A program made the translations under genes and the position numbers. From contig NZ_BMGI01000001.1 in assembly GCF_014640115.1 (NCBI RefSeq), positions 456,501-520,500 on the forward strand: 64,000 bases of DNA, given 5' to 3'. The notes beneath the pieces were generated by a model, which saw nothing but the letters and a program-made list of their open reading frames with translations, made no database searches and was not told the DNA's origin. Origin of the DNA: Sinisalibacter lacisalsi (GTDB taxonomy: Bacteria; Pseudomonadota; Alphaproteobacteria; Rhodobacterales; Rhodobacteraceae). This document shows positions 7,063 to 18,220 of this stretch, piece by piece. Positions within the stretch are counted from its first letter, which is position 1. Each line of letters starts with the position of its first letter.

Positions 7063-8916
7063 ATGCACTTGCCCCTTGTCACCCCCGCACGGCCGAGCGG
7101 CGAAGCCGGCGCCCATCAGCAGGCGCCGGTGCGGTCGGCCATGGCGGCCTTGCCACCGGTGGAAGAGGGGGCCGGGCCTTTCGTCCTCGAACTCCCAATG
7201 CCGGATGGTTCGGTCGAGGGGATGCCTGCCTCAAGGGGCTTGCCGATGCCTGTGTTCACGGGGCAGGCGCAAGGTTTTCTGGCCGCGCGCGCGCCGCAGC
7301 CGGAAGCGGAAAAGTCCGAGATGCCCGTAGAAAAACTGCGGCGGGCCGAGGGGCCGCAAGGCGCGGGCGGCTTGGCGGTTGAATTCGCCGCGGAACACCC
7401 GCTTGCCGCAGCCCCGTTTCCGCCGCGCCCTTATCCCGGTGAGGGGCCCGAACGCGATCATGGTGGGGCACCGAAGGGCGGCCTCGACGCAATGCCGGCG
7501 AACGCAGCCGCGCCCGTGACGGTGCCAACCCAGTCACTCGGCTTTGCCGGTCAGCCCGAGGCCGCGGTGAAGGATGCCGGCGCAGAGATGAGCCGGGAGA
7601 TGCAGGCGCCGCTCCCCAAGGCCGCGGCGGAGCCGGCTTCCGGCGCGCGCGAGGCGGTTGCGTTCGTGCAGGCCACGGATGTTGGAACGCCTGAAGCGCG
7701 AGTGGTCAATAACGATGAAAGGGGGGTGGAACCCGTCGCGCAAGCGGTGAACCGGCAGGGCGATCCGAAGGCTGGCATCAACACCGGCTCGGATGTGCAA
7801 CGAAGCGCAGGCGCGGAACTCCGGTTGGCTCCGCCGCAGCCAACGCCGCCCATGCCGGTGCCAACACCGCCGCAGGCACGCGAACAGGAGGCGCAGCCGG
7901 GTGAACTTCGCGCGGGCGGAGATCGAATCGTCGGCGCGCGCGCACCGGTTTCGCACGCGGTCGAAACGCCGCCGACGGGTGGCGATACTGCCGAACCGGC
8001 AGCGAAGGCGCCGCTCCCAGCGAAAAACACGGTCATGCCCGACGAAATGCCACGCGGCCGAGCCCCGATCGCTTCGCCGGCTGAACAAGAGGCCAGGGCG
8101 CGGGACGCTGCACGGGACGTGGACGGCCTGGTTCCGCCGGGCGCCGCCGCCAAGGATGAGGCGAGGCGGAACGAAGGTCTGCCGGTTGCGACGGCCTCCA
8201 CCAAGGAGTCGGCACAAGGCAACCCTGAAAACCGCCCGCCCCCGGTTGAGCGCCCTCTTCCGGAACCCGAAGGGCGCACCGCGGGTCCAGCGACCGACGC
8301 GGCTCAAGGCCCGACGCCTCAGCCCGGGCATGCAGCGCCTGAACTCGCATCGGGGCGCCGTGCCGAATCCGGCCCGGGCCTTGCGACCGACAAGCCCGGC
8401 ATGGCTGACGCGCCCATCCGCCCCGCTGACGTCGGCCCCGGAGAGGCTCGCGCTGCCACGGCCCCGTCGAATGGAACCGAGCCGATCCCCGGTGCCCGGG
8501 CCGACCAGGCCCGCACGGTTGCACTGCAGATCGCCGAGGTGGTTCGCGTCACCGGCCAGCGCGCCGTCGAGCTTCGGCTGCAGCCGGAAGAGCTTGGGCG
8601 CGTCAGCCTGTCGATGAGCCAGGAGGGCGCCCAACTGCAGGTCACCCTCGTCGCGGAGCGGTCCGAAACGCTCGACCTGATGCGCCGCCATATCGATATT
8701 CTGGGGGAGGAGTTGCGTCGGCTCGGGCATGGCTCGGTGCAATTCACCTTCGAAGATGGCGCGCGGCAGGATCGGGGCGCTGGAGCTAGGCAATCCGCGC
8801 CGGACGAGCAGGCCGCAATGCCAGGCGCAACCGGGCCAGCGGTGGAGCCGACCGCCGATGCCCCCCGACCTTACCGCCAGATCGCGGGCACCGGCGGGAT
8901 GGATATACGGATGTGA
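7063..8916 (+). CDS. fliK: Flagellar hook-length control protein FliK
   Basis: The protein has 617 residues. The first 470 or so are disordered and Pro/Ala/Glu-rich, as in the FliK molecular ruler. The conserved C-terminal hook-length domain is recognisable (RAVELRLQPEELGRVSLSMS followed by RSETLDLMRRHIDILGEELRRLG, about residues 505-560). It measures hook length and switches export specificity. The ribosome site before the ATG is weak (CGGAA). The next gene, flgD, starts nine bases after the stop, so fliK-flgD form a rightward pair divergent from flgJ-flgN. Confidence 0.92.
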   Translation: MHLPLVTPARPSGEAGAHQQAPVRSAMAALPPVEEGAGPFVLELPMPDGSVEGMPASRGLPMPVFTGQAQGFLAARAPQPEAEKSEMPVEKLRRAEGPQGAGGLAVEFAAEHPLAAAPFPPRPYPGEGPERDHGGAPKGGLDAMPANAAAPVTVPTQSLGFAGQPEAAVKDAGAEMSREMQAPLPKAAAEPASGAREAVAFVQATDVGTPEARVVNNDERGVEPVAQAVNRQGDPKAGINTGSDVQRSAGAELRLAPPQPTPPMPVPTPPQAREQEAQPGELRAGGDRIVGARAPVSHAVETPPTGGDTAEPAAKAPLPAKNTVMPDEMPRGRAPIASPAEQEARARDAARDVDGLVPPGAAAKDEARRNEGLPVATASTKESAQGNPENRPPPVERPLPEPEGRTAGPATDAAQGPTPQPGHAAPELASGRRAESGPGLATDKPGMADAPIRPADVGPGEARAATAPSNGTEPIPGARADQARTVALQIAEVVRVTGQRAVELRLQPEELGRVSLSMSQEGAQLQVTLVAERSETLDLMRRHIDILGEELRRLGHGSVQFTFEDGARQDRGAGARQSAPDEQAAMPGATGPAVEPTADAPRPYRQIAGTGGMDIRM

Positions 8917-8924
8917 AGGAAAGC

Positions 8925-9614
8925 ATGATGGAGACAAACACGGTCAGCCCGGCGCTAGCCGGCAAAGGCGCCAGCGCCCAACCGGATGCGAAGGAAACCT
9001 CGGCCGGCAGGGTCATATCGTCGGATTTCGAGACCTTCCTGAAAATGCTGACGACGCAGATGGAGAACCAGGATCCGCTCAACCCGATGGAGAGTACCGA
9101 TTTCGCGGTGCAGCTGGCAACGTTCTCCGGGGTCGAGCAGCAAGTGCGCACCAACGATCTTCTGGCGGCGATGAGCGGCCAGCTGGGCGCGATGAACATG
9201 TCGGATCTCGCCGGTTGGGTCGGCATGGAGGCCCGGGCGACGACGTCGGCGTGGTTCGACAAAACCCCGATCACCCTCTATCCCGATCCAGCAAGCGGCG
9301 CCGAGCGCACCTTCGTTGTGGTCACCGATGGCCAGGGCACGATGATGGACCGGGTGGAGATTCCCGTTTCCGATCAGCCGGTGCAATGGGCCGGGGTGTC
9401 TGCCCTCGGCGCGAAGCTGCCCGCGGGGCAATACAATTTCCACCTGCAAAGCCTTTCCAACGGCAAGATCATCGGCGATGCCCAGATCCCGGTCTTCTCG
9501 GAGATCACCGAGGCCAGGGTGGAGGGCGGGCAGACGATACTCGTGCTCGCGAGCGGGGCGGAGATTGCCGCCAGCGAGGTCGACGCCTTGCGCAAACCAC
9601 CCGAGGCGCCCTGA
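8925..9614 (+). CDS. flgD: Hook assembly scaffold FlgD
   Basis: The product is about 229 residues. The N-terminal signature DFETFLKMLTTQMENQDPLN and NPMESTDFAVQLATFSGVEQ is diagnostic of FlgD, the hook cap. The remainder forms the Ig/tudor-like domains. An AAGGA site precedes two consecutive ATG codons (8925 and 8928); the second has the better spacing. A GTG four codons earlier overlaps the fliK stop but lacks a site. It is the last flagellar gene in the window. Confidence 0.95.
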   Translation: MMETNTVSPALAGKGASAQPDAKETSAGRVISSDFETFLKMLTTQMENQDPLNPMESTDFAVQLATFSGVEQQVRTNDLLAAMSGQLGAMNMSDLAGWVGMEARATTSAWFDKTPITLYPDPASGAERTFVVVTDGQGTMMDRVEIPVSDQPVQWAGVSALGAKLPAGQYNFHLQSLSNGKIIGDAQIPVFSEITEARVEGGQTILVLASGAEIAASEVDALRKPPEAP

Positions 9615-9676
9615 TCTCCTGCTTGCCGTTACCCGGGCCCAGGCTTAGCCTTGCGCGGGTTTGAACGGGAGCGATC

Positions 9677-10582
9677 GTGGCGGGAAGGCTGAACATCGGG
9701 CCGCAGCAGGCGCTGGATCGGCCGCCCGAGGCGCTTGTTTCGTTCTGGTCGCAGAGCGTGCATGACCCTGCGGGGGATGCGGTCTGGCGTCCGCTCGCGG
9801 GCGGGCGGACCAACAGCACCTGGCGCGTGACCGGCCAGCAAACCGATCTTGTCGTGAAGCTGTTTCGGCCCGAAGCGCATACGCCGCTCTTCGACAACGA
9901 TCCCGTCGCGGAGGAGCGGGCGCTCGTGGCGCTGGAAGGCAGCGGGCTCGCGCCTGAATTCGTGGGCGCGGGGCTCACCGCCGCGGGGCCGAGCCTTTGT
10001 TATATTCACGTCGACGGGCGCGCCTGGCGCCCGGGCGACGGGGCCGAGACGGTCGCGCAGGCCCTCGCGTGGCTTCATGCCCGGCAGGCGCCGGGCTGGT
10101 TGGGCGCTGCGCCGATCCGGGTTGCCGATCTTCGCCGGCAGGCGCGCGAGATGCTCGCGCAGATCGGCGCGGCGGGCGAAGCCATCACGGCGCTGGAGCC
10201 GGTATTGCGTGACGATATCCCGCTCAAGGGGGCCGCGTTCCTGCACGGCGACGCGACGGCGGGCAACGCCCTTATGTCGGGCGGCGCGATCACCTTCATC
10301 GACTGGCAATGTCCCGCGCGCGGCGATCCGGTATTCGATCTCGCCGTGTTTCTCTCCCCCGCGATGCAGGCGGTTTCGGGCAACCGGCCGCTGACGCCGG
10401 CGGAGGAGCAATCCTTCCTCGACGCCTATGGCGAAGCCGAAGTCTCGCGGCGCTACCGCGCGCTCGCGCCGCTTTTCCATTGGCGGATGGCGGCCTATTG
10501 CCGCTGGCGCGCGGCGCGCGGCGATCGCGGCTATGCCGAAGCGGCGAGGCTGGAGGAGGCCCGTCTCAGAGCAGAGACATGA
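9677..10582 (+). CDS. Aminoglycoside/choline-kinase-like phosphotransferase
   Basis: The 301-residue protein has a protein-kinase-like fold of the APH/choline kinase family. A likely ATP-binding Lys is in VVKLF (Lys61), the Brenner motif is HGDATAGN (residues 190-197), and the metal-binding Asp is in FIDW (Asp209). The substrate cannot be told; relatives phosphorylate choline, sugars or homoserine-type alcohols. The GTG start is backed by a GGGAG site. It overlaps the 3' end of ubiB on the other strand by 17 bases. Confidence 0.82.
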   Translation: MAGRLNIGPQQALDRPPEALVSFWSQSVHDPAGDAVWRPLAGGRTNSTWRVTGQQTDLVVKLFRPEAHTPLFDNDPVAEERALVALEGSGLAPEFVGAGLTAAGPSLCYIHVDGRAWRPGDGAETVAQALAWLHARQAPGWLGAAPIRVADLRRQAREMLAQIGAAGEAITALEPVLRDDIPLKGAAFLHGDATAGNALMSGGAITFIDWQCPARGDPVFDLAVFLSPAMQAVSGNRPLTPAEEQSFLDAYGEAEVSRRYRALAPLFHWRMAAYCRWRAARGDRGYAEAARLEEARLRAET

Positions 10583-12095
10583 GCCAGACACCGGCCAGCG
10601 CGAGCCCGCCGCCGAGCGACGTGTAGGCCAGCGCCCGCAGCGGGCGGTGACGCGGGGATTTGCTCGGCTCCTGCGACTGGCGGATCAGCGCGGCCTCGAC
10701 AAGCTGCGGCAGGCGCGGGCCGAAGCGGGCGAGGATGCGCGCGGTTTTCGCCAGGTCGCCGGCCACGGCGCGCGGGCCGATCGAATTGGTGATGTAGTCC
10801 TCGACGATCGGGTGCGCCACTTCCCAGATGTTGATCTGCGGGTGAAGCGACCGCGCCACGCCCTCGACCACCACCATCGTGCGCTGCAGGTGGATCAGCT
10901 CGGTGCGGGTCTGCATCCCGAACCATTCGGTCACCTCGAACAGGTAGTGCAGGAGCCGCCCCATCGAGATGCGCGTGGCATCCATGCCGAAGATCGGCTC
11001 GCCGACGGCGCGCAGCGCACGGGCGAATTCGTCCACGTCCTGGTCGGCGGGCACGTATCCCGCCTCGAAATGCACCTCGGCGACGCGCTTGTAATCGCGG
11101 TTTATGAAGCCGTAGAGGATCTCGGCATAGACCCGGCGGGTGTATTCGTCGATCCGCCCCATGATGCCGAAATCCAGCGCGATGATATCGCCATTCGCCG
11201 CGATCTTCAGATTGCCCTGGTGCATGTCGCCGTGAAACAGCCCGTCGCGCAGGGCGTGGCTGAGGAATAGGTAGAGCACCCGGTTGCCCAGCGCCTGCAT
11301 GTCATGCCCGGCGGCGCGAATCCGCTCCACCTCGTTGGCCGGGATGCCTTCGCCCCAGCCAAGAGTCATCACCCGCTTCGAGGTCAGGTTCCATTTCACT
11401 TCCGGCACGACGAACCCGGCGTCGCCCTTGGTGTTCTCGCCGAACTCCGAGGCCGAGGCGCTTTCGAGCCGCAGATCGAGCTCGCCCATCACCACGCTTT
11501 CGAAATGCGCGATCACGTCGGTGGGGCGCAGGCGGCGAGATGACGGCAGCAGGAACTCCAGCACGGCGGCGGAGAAATGGAAGGCGTCAAGGTCGGTCCG
11601 GAAGGCCCGCTCGATCTTAGGGCGCAGCACCTTCACCGCCACGTCCTCGCCGGTGGCGGCGATCGTGGCGCGGTGCACCTGCGCGATCGAGGCGGCGGCG
11701 ATCGGCTCGGAAAACTCCGAGAACACCTCGTCGACCTTGATCCCGAGTTCATACTCGACGGTCCGGCGCGCCACGTCGCGCGGGAAGGGCGGCAGCTTGT
11801 CCTGAAGGTAGGTGAGCTGCAGCGCGAGATCCTCGCCGACCACGTCGGGCCGGGTCGAGAGGATCTGGCCGAACTTGATGTAGGCCGGGCCGAGCGCGGT
11901 GATCGCCCGGGTGATCGGGGGCAGCGCCGGATCGCCGCGCCGGCCAAGAAAGGCGAAGCTCCAGCTCACCACCCGCGCAGTGGTGCGCACCAGCGGCGGC
12001 GCATCCATCGCATGCAGCACTTCGCCGAGCGCGCCGGTGCGCGCGAAGGTGGCGCCGGTCTGGATCAGCCGCCAGATGTTGTGCGGTCCGCGCAT
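10566..12095 (-). CDS. ubiB: Ubiquinone biosynthesis protein UbiB (ABC1/ADCK kinase-like)
   Basis: The 509-residue atypical kinase/ATPase is needed for ubiquinone synthesis. It carries the family KxGQ motif (IKFGQILSTRPD), the Ala-rich loop region, HGDMHQGNL in the catalytic loop, and LDFGIMGR as the metal-binding DFG. A C-terminal hydrophobic segment (LGGGLALAGVWLMSLL) anchors it to the inner membrane. The true start is the ATG that shares one base with the ubiE stop (TGATG). The much longer open frame upstream is a shadow of ubiE. ubiE-ubiB form an operon. Confidence 0.96.
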   Translation of the reverse strand: MRGPHNIWRLIQTGATFARTGALGEVLHAMDAPPLVRTTARVVSWSFAFLGRRGDPALPPITRAITALGPAYIKFGQILSTRPDVVGEDLALQLTYLQDKLPPFPRDVARRTVEYELGIKVDEVFSEFSEPIAAASIAQVHRATIAATGEDVAVKVLRPKIERAFRTDLDAFHFSAAVLEFLLPSSRRLRPTDVIAHFESVVMGELDLRLESASASEFGENTKGDAGFVVPEVKWNLTSKRVMTLGWGEGIPANEVERIRAAGHDMQALGNRVLYLFLSHALRDGLFHGDMHQGNLKIAANGDIIALDFGIMGRIDEYTRRVYAEILYGFINRDYKRVAEVHFEAGYVPADQDVDEFARALRAVGEPIFGMDATRISMGRLLHYLFEVTEWFGMQTRTELIHLQRTMVVVEGVARSLHPQINIWEVAHPIVEDYITNSIGPRAVAGDLAKTARILARFGPRLPQLVEAALIRQSQEPSKSPRHRPLRALAYTSLGGGLALAGVWLMSLL

Positions 12096-12865
12096 CAGAT
12101 TTTCCAACCCGAATGCAGCGCCGCGATGCCCATCGACAGGTTGCGGTAGGCGACGTTCTCGAAGCCGGCGTCGCGGATCATGCCGGCGAAACGTTCCTGG
12201 TCGGGGAACTTGCGGATCGATTCGACGAGATACTGGTAGCTTTCGGAATCGTTCGCGATGAGCTTGCCCATGCGGGGGATGACGTTGAAGGAATAGAGAT
12301 CGTAGGCCTTCTGCATCATATCGTTGGGGATCTGGCTGAACTCCAGCACCATCAGCCGCCCGCCGGGCCTGAGCACGCGGAAGGCCTCCGAGAGCGCATC
12401 CTCGATCCGGGTGACGTTCCGGATGCCGAAGGAGATGGTATAGACGTCGAAAGTATTCGCCTCGAACGGCAGCGCCATGGCGTCGCCCACCACCCAGTCG
12501 AGGCTTTCGGCCATGCGCCCGGCCTCGGCGCGCTTGCGGCCCTCGACGAGCATGCTCTCGGTCATGTCGAGCACGGTGGCGTGGGCGCCGGGGGCGCGAC
12601 CAAGGAAGCGGAACGAGATGTCGCCGGTGCCGCCGGCCACGTCGAGCAGCTTCTGCCCGGGCCGGGGCGCGAGCCAGTCCATCATCGCGTCTTTCCAGAG
12701 CCGGTGGATGCCCATGCTCATCACGTCGTTCATGATGTCGTATTTCGAGGCGACGTTGGTGAACACGCCGTGCACCATGCCCGCCTTCTGGTCTTCCTCC
12801 ACCGTGCGGAACCCGAAATGCGTGGTTTTCTTGTCGGAGGCGCTCATCGGTGCTTGCCCATTCAT
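12095..12865 (-). CDS. ubiE: Demethylmenaquinone/ubiquinone C-methyltransferase UbiE
   Basis: The 256-residue SAM-dependent class I methyltransferase performs the C-methylation step of ubiquinone synthesis. UbiE signatures visible are FGFRTV near the N-terminus, [19 protein letters not shown], the SAM motif [14 protein letters not shown], and [14 protein letters not shown] precedes the ATG. It is first in the ubiE-ubiB pair and divergent from mutM, with about 57 bases between starts. Confidence 0.97.
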   Translation of the reverse strand: MNGQAPMSASDKKTTHFGFRTVEEDQKAGMVHGVFTNVASKYDIMNDVMSMGIHRLWKDAMMDWLAPRPGQKLLDVAGGTGDISFRFLGRAPGAHATVLDMTESMLVEGRKRAEAGRMAESLDWVVGDAMALPFEANTFDVYTISFGIRNVTRIEDALSEAFRVLRPGGRLMVLEFSQIPNDMMQKAYDLYSFNVIPRMGKLIANDSESYQYLVESIRKFPDQERFAGMIRDAGFENVAYRNLSMGIAALHSGWKI

Positions 12866-12922
12866 GGAAACTGCTCCCTCTTATAGCGCCCGTGGGGGTC
12901 ACACAATGGAGGGGGCTGCGGA

Positions 12923-13774
12923 TTGCCGGAATTACCCGAAGTCGAGACGGTTCGTCGCGGGCTGGAACCCGTGATGATGGGCGCGGTCATCGCGCGGGCG
13001 GAAGTGCGGCGCGCGGGGCTGCGCTGGCCGTTTCCCGAGCGCATGGCCGAGCGGTTGACCGGTGCGCGCGTGGATCGGTTGCGGCGGCGGTCGAAATACA
13101 TTCTCGTCGACCTTTCCACCGGTGAGACGTTGCTGATTCACCTCGGCATGTCGGGGCGGATGCTGATTTCGGGCACCATGCTGGGCAAGTTCCACCACGA
13201 ACACCCCGCACCCGAAAAGCACGATCACGTCGTGCTCGACATCGACTCGGGCGCGCGGATCACCTTCAACGATGCGCGGCGGTTCGGCGCGATGGACCTT
13301 TTCCCCACCGGCGAAGGCGAGGCCCATCCGCTCCTTGCCAGGCTCGGGCCGGAGCCGCTCGGCAATGCCTTCAACGAAACCCACCTGGTGGCGGCCCTGG
13401 CAGGGAAGAACACCCCGATCAAGACGGCCCTGCTCGATCAGCATATTGTGGCGGGGCTCGGCAATATCTACGTCTGCGAAGTGCTGCACCGGGCCGGGAT
13501 CAGCCCGCGGCGCAAGGCGGGCCGGATCTCGTCCGCCCGCGCGGCCGCGCTGGTGCCGATCATTCGCGACGTGCTTGGCGAGGCGATCGCCTCGGGCGGA
13601 TCGTCGCTGCGCGACTACCGGCAGGCGAGCGGCGAGTTGGGCTACTTCCAGCATGGCTTCCGGGTCTATGGGCGTGAAGGCGCATCCTGCACCACGCCCG
13701 GTTGCGGCGGCACGATTCGGCGTATCGTGCAATCGGGCCGGTCTTCGTTCTACTGCCCGCGTTGCCAAAGATGA
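12923..13774 (+). CDS. mutM: Formamidopyrimidine-DNA glycosylase MutM (Fpg)
   Basis: The 283-residue base-excision enzyme removes 8-oxoguanine. It begins with PELPEVE directly after the start codon, and that Pro is the catalytic nucleophile. This fixes the start at a TTG codon, with GGAGGGG eight bases ahead. Other features are Lys in [15 protein letters not shown], the H2TH helices, and the C-terminal zinc finger (C-x4-C in SCTTPGCGG and CPRC near the end). A TTG start is rare and may keep expression low. It is divergent from ubiE, and the crotonase follows. Confidence 0.96.
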   Translation: MPELPEVETVRRGLEPVMMGAVIARAEVRRAGLRWPFPERMAERLTGARVDRLRRRSKYILVDLSTGETLLIHLGMSGRMLISGTMLGKFHHEHPAPEKHDHVVLDIDSGARITFNDARRFGAMDLFPTGEGEAHPLLARLGPEPLGNAFNETHLVAALAGKNTPIKTALLDQHIVAGLGNIYVCEVLHRAGISPRRKAGRISSARAAALVPIIRDVLGEAIASGGSSLRDYRQASGELGYFQHGFRVYGREGASCTTPGCGGTIRRIVQSGRSSFYCPRCQR

Positions 13775-13848
13775 CTTGATCGCACCTATGAGACTCGCAT
13801 AGGACTCGGTCCCTGATGGCAACGAAAAGTGATCCCGGGAGGGCGCGC

Positions 13849-14625
13849 ATGGCCTACAAGAACATCGTCGTCGATATCGAAGACTATGTATGCCTGATCC
13901 GGCTCAACCGCCCCGACGCGATGAACGCGCTCAACCTCGACCTGCTGCAGGAATTGGGTGTGGCGCTCGGCGAGGCGCAGAAGAACGACAAGGTGCGCGT
14001 TTGCGTCATCACCGGGTCCGAAAAGGCCTTCGCGGCGGGGGCCGACGTCAAGATGATGGCCGAGAAAAGCTTCGTCGACGTCTTCGCCAGCGATCTTTTT
14101 ACCTCGGAAGAAGCCGCGATCACCCGCGTGCGCAAACCGATCATCGCCGCCGTTTCAGGCTATGCGCTGGGCGGTGGGTGCGAGCTTGCGATGATGTGCG
14201 ATTTCATCATCGCCGCCGACAGCGCGAAATTCGGCCAGCCGGAAGTGAACCTCGGGGTGATGCCCGGCATGGGCGGATCGGCCCGATTGACCAAGCTGGT
14301 CGGCCGCGCCAAGGCGATGGACATGGCGCTGACCGGGCGGATGATGGGCGCGGAAGAAGCCGAGCGCAGCGGCCTCGTAAGCCGCGTGGTTCCGGCGAAA
14401 AAACTCATCGAGGAAGCGGTCGGCGCGGCGCGCAAGATCGCCGAGAAGGGCGCGCTCAGCGTCATGGCGATCAAGGAATCGGTGAACCGCGCCGACGAGA
14501 TGCCGCTGAAGGAAGCGCTGCTGTTCGAGCGCCGCCTGTTTCATGCCCTGTTCGCCACCGAGGACCAGAAGGAAGGCATGAACGCCTTCATGGAAAAGCG
14601 CGAACCGCAATTCCGCGATCGCTAG
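13849..14625 (+). CDS. Enoyl-CoA hydratase/isomerase (crotonase family)
   Basis: The start at MAYKNIVVDIEDYVCLIRLN has GGGAGG seven bases before it and gives 258 residues, the usual length. An upstream in-frame ATG at 13816 adds 11 residues without a site. The oxyanion-hole motifs AFAAGADVKMM and GYALGGGCELAM are present. The catalytic Glu is in FGQPEVNLGVMPG, equivalent to FadB-type hydratases. It hydrates trans-2-enoyl-CoA in beta-oxidation. It lies co-directional with mutM and convergent with gyrB. Confidence 0.93.
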   Translation: MAYKNIVVDIEDYVCLIRLNRPDAMNALNLDLLQELGVALGEAQKNDKVRVCVITGSEKAFAAGADVKMMAEKSFVDVFASDLFTSEEAAITRVRKPIIAAVSGYALGGGCELAMMCDFIIAADSAKFGQPEVNLGVMPGMGGSARLTKLVGRAKAMDMALTGRMMGAEEAERSGLVSRVVPAKKLIEEAVGAARKIAEKGALSVMAIKESVNRADEMPLKEALLFERRLFHALFATEDQKEGMNAFMEKREPQFRDR

Positions 14626-14635
14626 GGCCTGAAAC

Positions 14636-14662
14636 ACCGGGCCGGCGACGCCCGCGCCCGGT
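14636..14662. terminator. Bidirectional hairpin between the crotonase and gyrB
   Basis: ACCGGGC and GCCCGGT form a perfect 7-bp stem with a 13-base loop, midway between two convergent stop codons. No U-run is present, so it is a probable rather than canonical terminator. Confidence 0.45.
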
Positions 14663-14680
14663 CACTCCCGCGCAAACACC

Positions 14681-17149
<2,469 letters not shown>

Positions 17150-17180
17150 TTACCAGCGCCGCGCCACAAGATTTGGGGCC

Positions 17181-17801
17181 TCACACGAGCCCGATCACAA
17201 CGCCCACGCCGATCAGCAGCAGGCCCGCCGAGATGTTGAGCCGCCGCACGACCGCGGGCGACGTCAGACGCGCCCGCACATGGCCCACCGCGAGGGCAAG
17301 GGCGAGGTTGCCCGCCATCGGCACGGCGAACGAAACCCCGGCGATCGCCACCACGTCCGGCGCCGAGAGCCGCGAAAGATCGAAGAAGCCGGGCAGGAAG
17401 CCCATGTAGAACAGGATCGCTTTCGGGTTCGACAGGATCACCACCAATCCGGCCACGAACCCGGCCCAGACGCCGGGCCGGGTCAGCCGCCTGTCGCGCT
17501 CCACCGGCGCATCGGCGTGGCGCAGCACCGCGAGGCCGAGCAGCACGAAGATCGCCGCGGCTACGTAGCGAAACACCTCCATCGCCCCGGAAAAACTGGC
17601 CGCAACCCAGCCGACGCCGAGCACCGCGAGAACCGACCAGAAGACATCGCCCAGCGCCACGCCCAGCGTGAGCGGCCAGGCTTGTGTGAAGCCGCCCGAC
17701 AGCGCCCGCGCGATGGTGGCCACCCAGACCGGCCCCGGCGTCAGCGTGAGCACCACCATCGCCAGCGCGTAGAGCGCAAGCTCCTCCGCCCCGATCGTCA
17801 C
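17181..17801 (-). CDS. LysE/RhtB family amino-acid exporter
   Basis: The 206-residue inner-membrane protein has about six hydrophobic segments. The LysE family hallmark PGPVW appears near residues 22-26 (TLTPGPVWVATIARAL), followed by GVALGDVFW. The substrate is unknown; relatives export Lys, Thr, homoserine or Leu. The GTG start overlaps the stop of the VOC gene (GTGA), so it is translationally coupled. It sits between recF and gyrB, where I do not expect an exporter in the core replication block. Confidence 0.88.
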   Translation of the reverse strand: MTIGAEELALYALAMVVLTLTPGPVWVATIARALSGGFTQAWPLTLGVALGDVFWSVLAVLGVGWVAASFSGAMEVFRYVAAAIFVLLGLAVLRHADAPVERDRRLTRPGVWAGFVAGLVVILSNPKAILFYMGFLPGFFDLSRLSAPDVVAIAGVSFAVPMAGNLALALAVGHVRARLTSPAVVRRLNISAGLLLIGVGVVIGLV

Positions 17802-18220
17802 GCGATGCGGCCTTCGTCGTCGAGCGGGGAGAACGGGTTGAACGCGAATTCCCACAAGTGCCCGTCCGGGTCGGCAACGTAGGAGGAATACCCGCCCCAG
17901 TCGGTTTTGAACGGCTCTGCCACTGGGCTCGCCCCGCAGGCGACGGCGTTGGCGAAAGCCGCGTCGACATCCTGCGGCGAGGGCTGGTTCTGCGCCAGCG
18001 TCATCGCCCCGGTCTTGAGGTCGTCCACGCTTCGCCCGGTCTCGCGCGCCAGCCCCTCCAGCGTGAACAGCCCCAGCTTCTGGCCCTGCATCGCGTAGAA
18101 CGCGACCTCTTCCATCGCGCTTTCCACCTCCCACCCCAGCGCCTCGTAATAGGCGCGCGCGCGGGCGAGATCATCGACCGCGAGGGTGATGAAAGTCACC
18201 CGGTTCATCGGCAGGCTCAT
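17798..18220 (-). CDS. VOC (glyoxalase/bleomycin-resistance) family protein
   Basis: The 140-residue protein has a single pair of beta-alpha-beta-beta-beta modules. Visible segments are VTFITLAVDDLARARAYYEA near the N-terminus and GYSSYVADPDGHLWEFAFNP near the end. The Glu in LWEFA is in the usual metal-ligand position. The substrate is unknown. The start overlaps the recF stop (ATGA) and the stop overlaps the LysE start, so recF-VOC-LysE are chained by overlaps. Confidence 0.88.
   Translation of the reverse strand: MSLPMNRVTFITLAVDDLARARAYYEALGWEVESAMEEVAFYAMQGQKLGLFTLEGLARETGRSVDDLKTGAMTLAQNQPSPQDVDAAFANAVACGASPVAEPFKTDWGGYSSYVADPDGHLWEFAFNPFSPLDDEGRIA

Noticed and set aside
7231-8937. Long leftward ORFs opposite fliK
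   Set aside because: Antisense shadows of a GC-rich repetitive gene, with Arg-rich unnatural composition and no ribosome sites.
10566-12902. Single 778-codon open frame spanning ubiB and upstream
   Set aside because: The part upstream of 12095 is a shadow of ubiE in another frame. The real ubiB starts at the TGATG overlap.
13785-13803. CCTATG/CATAGG inverted repeat after mutM
   Set aside because: Only six base pairs and no T-run; too weak to call a terminator.
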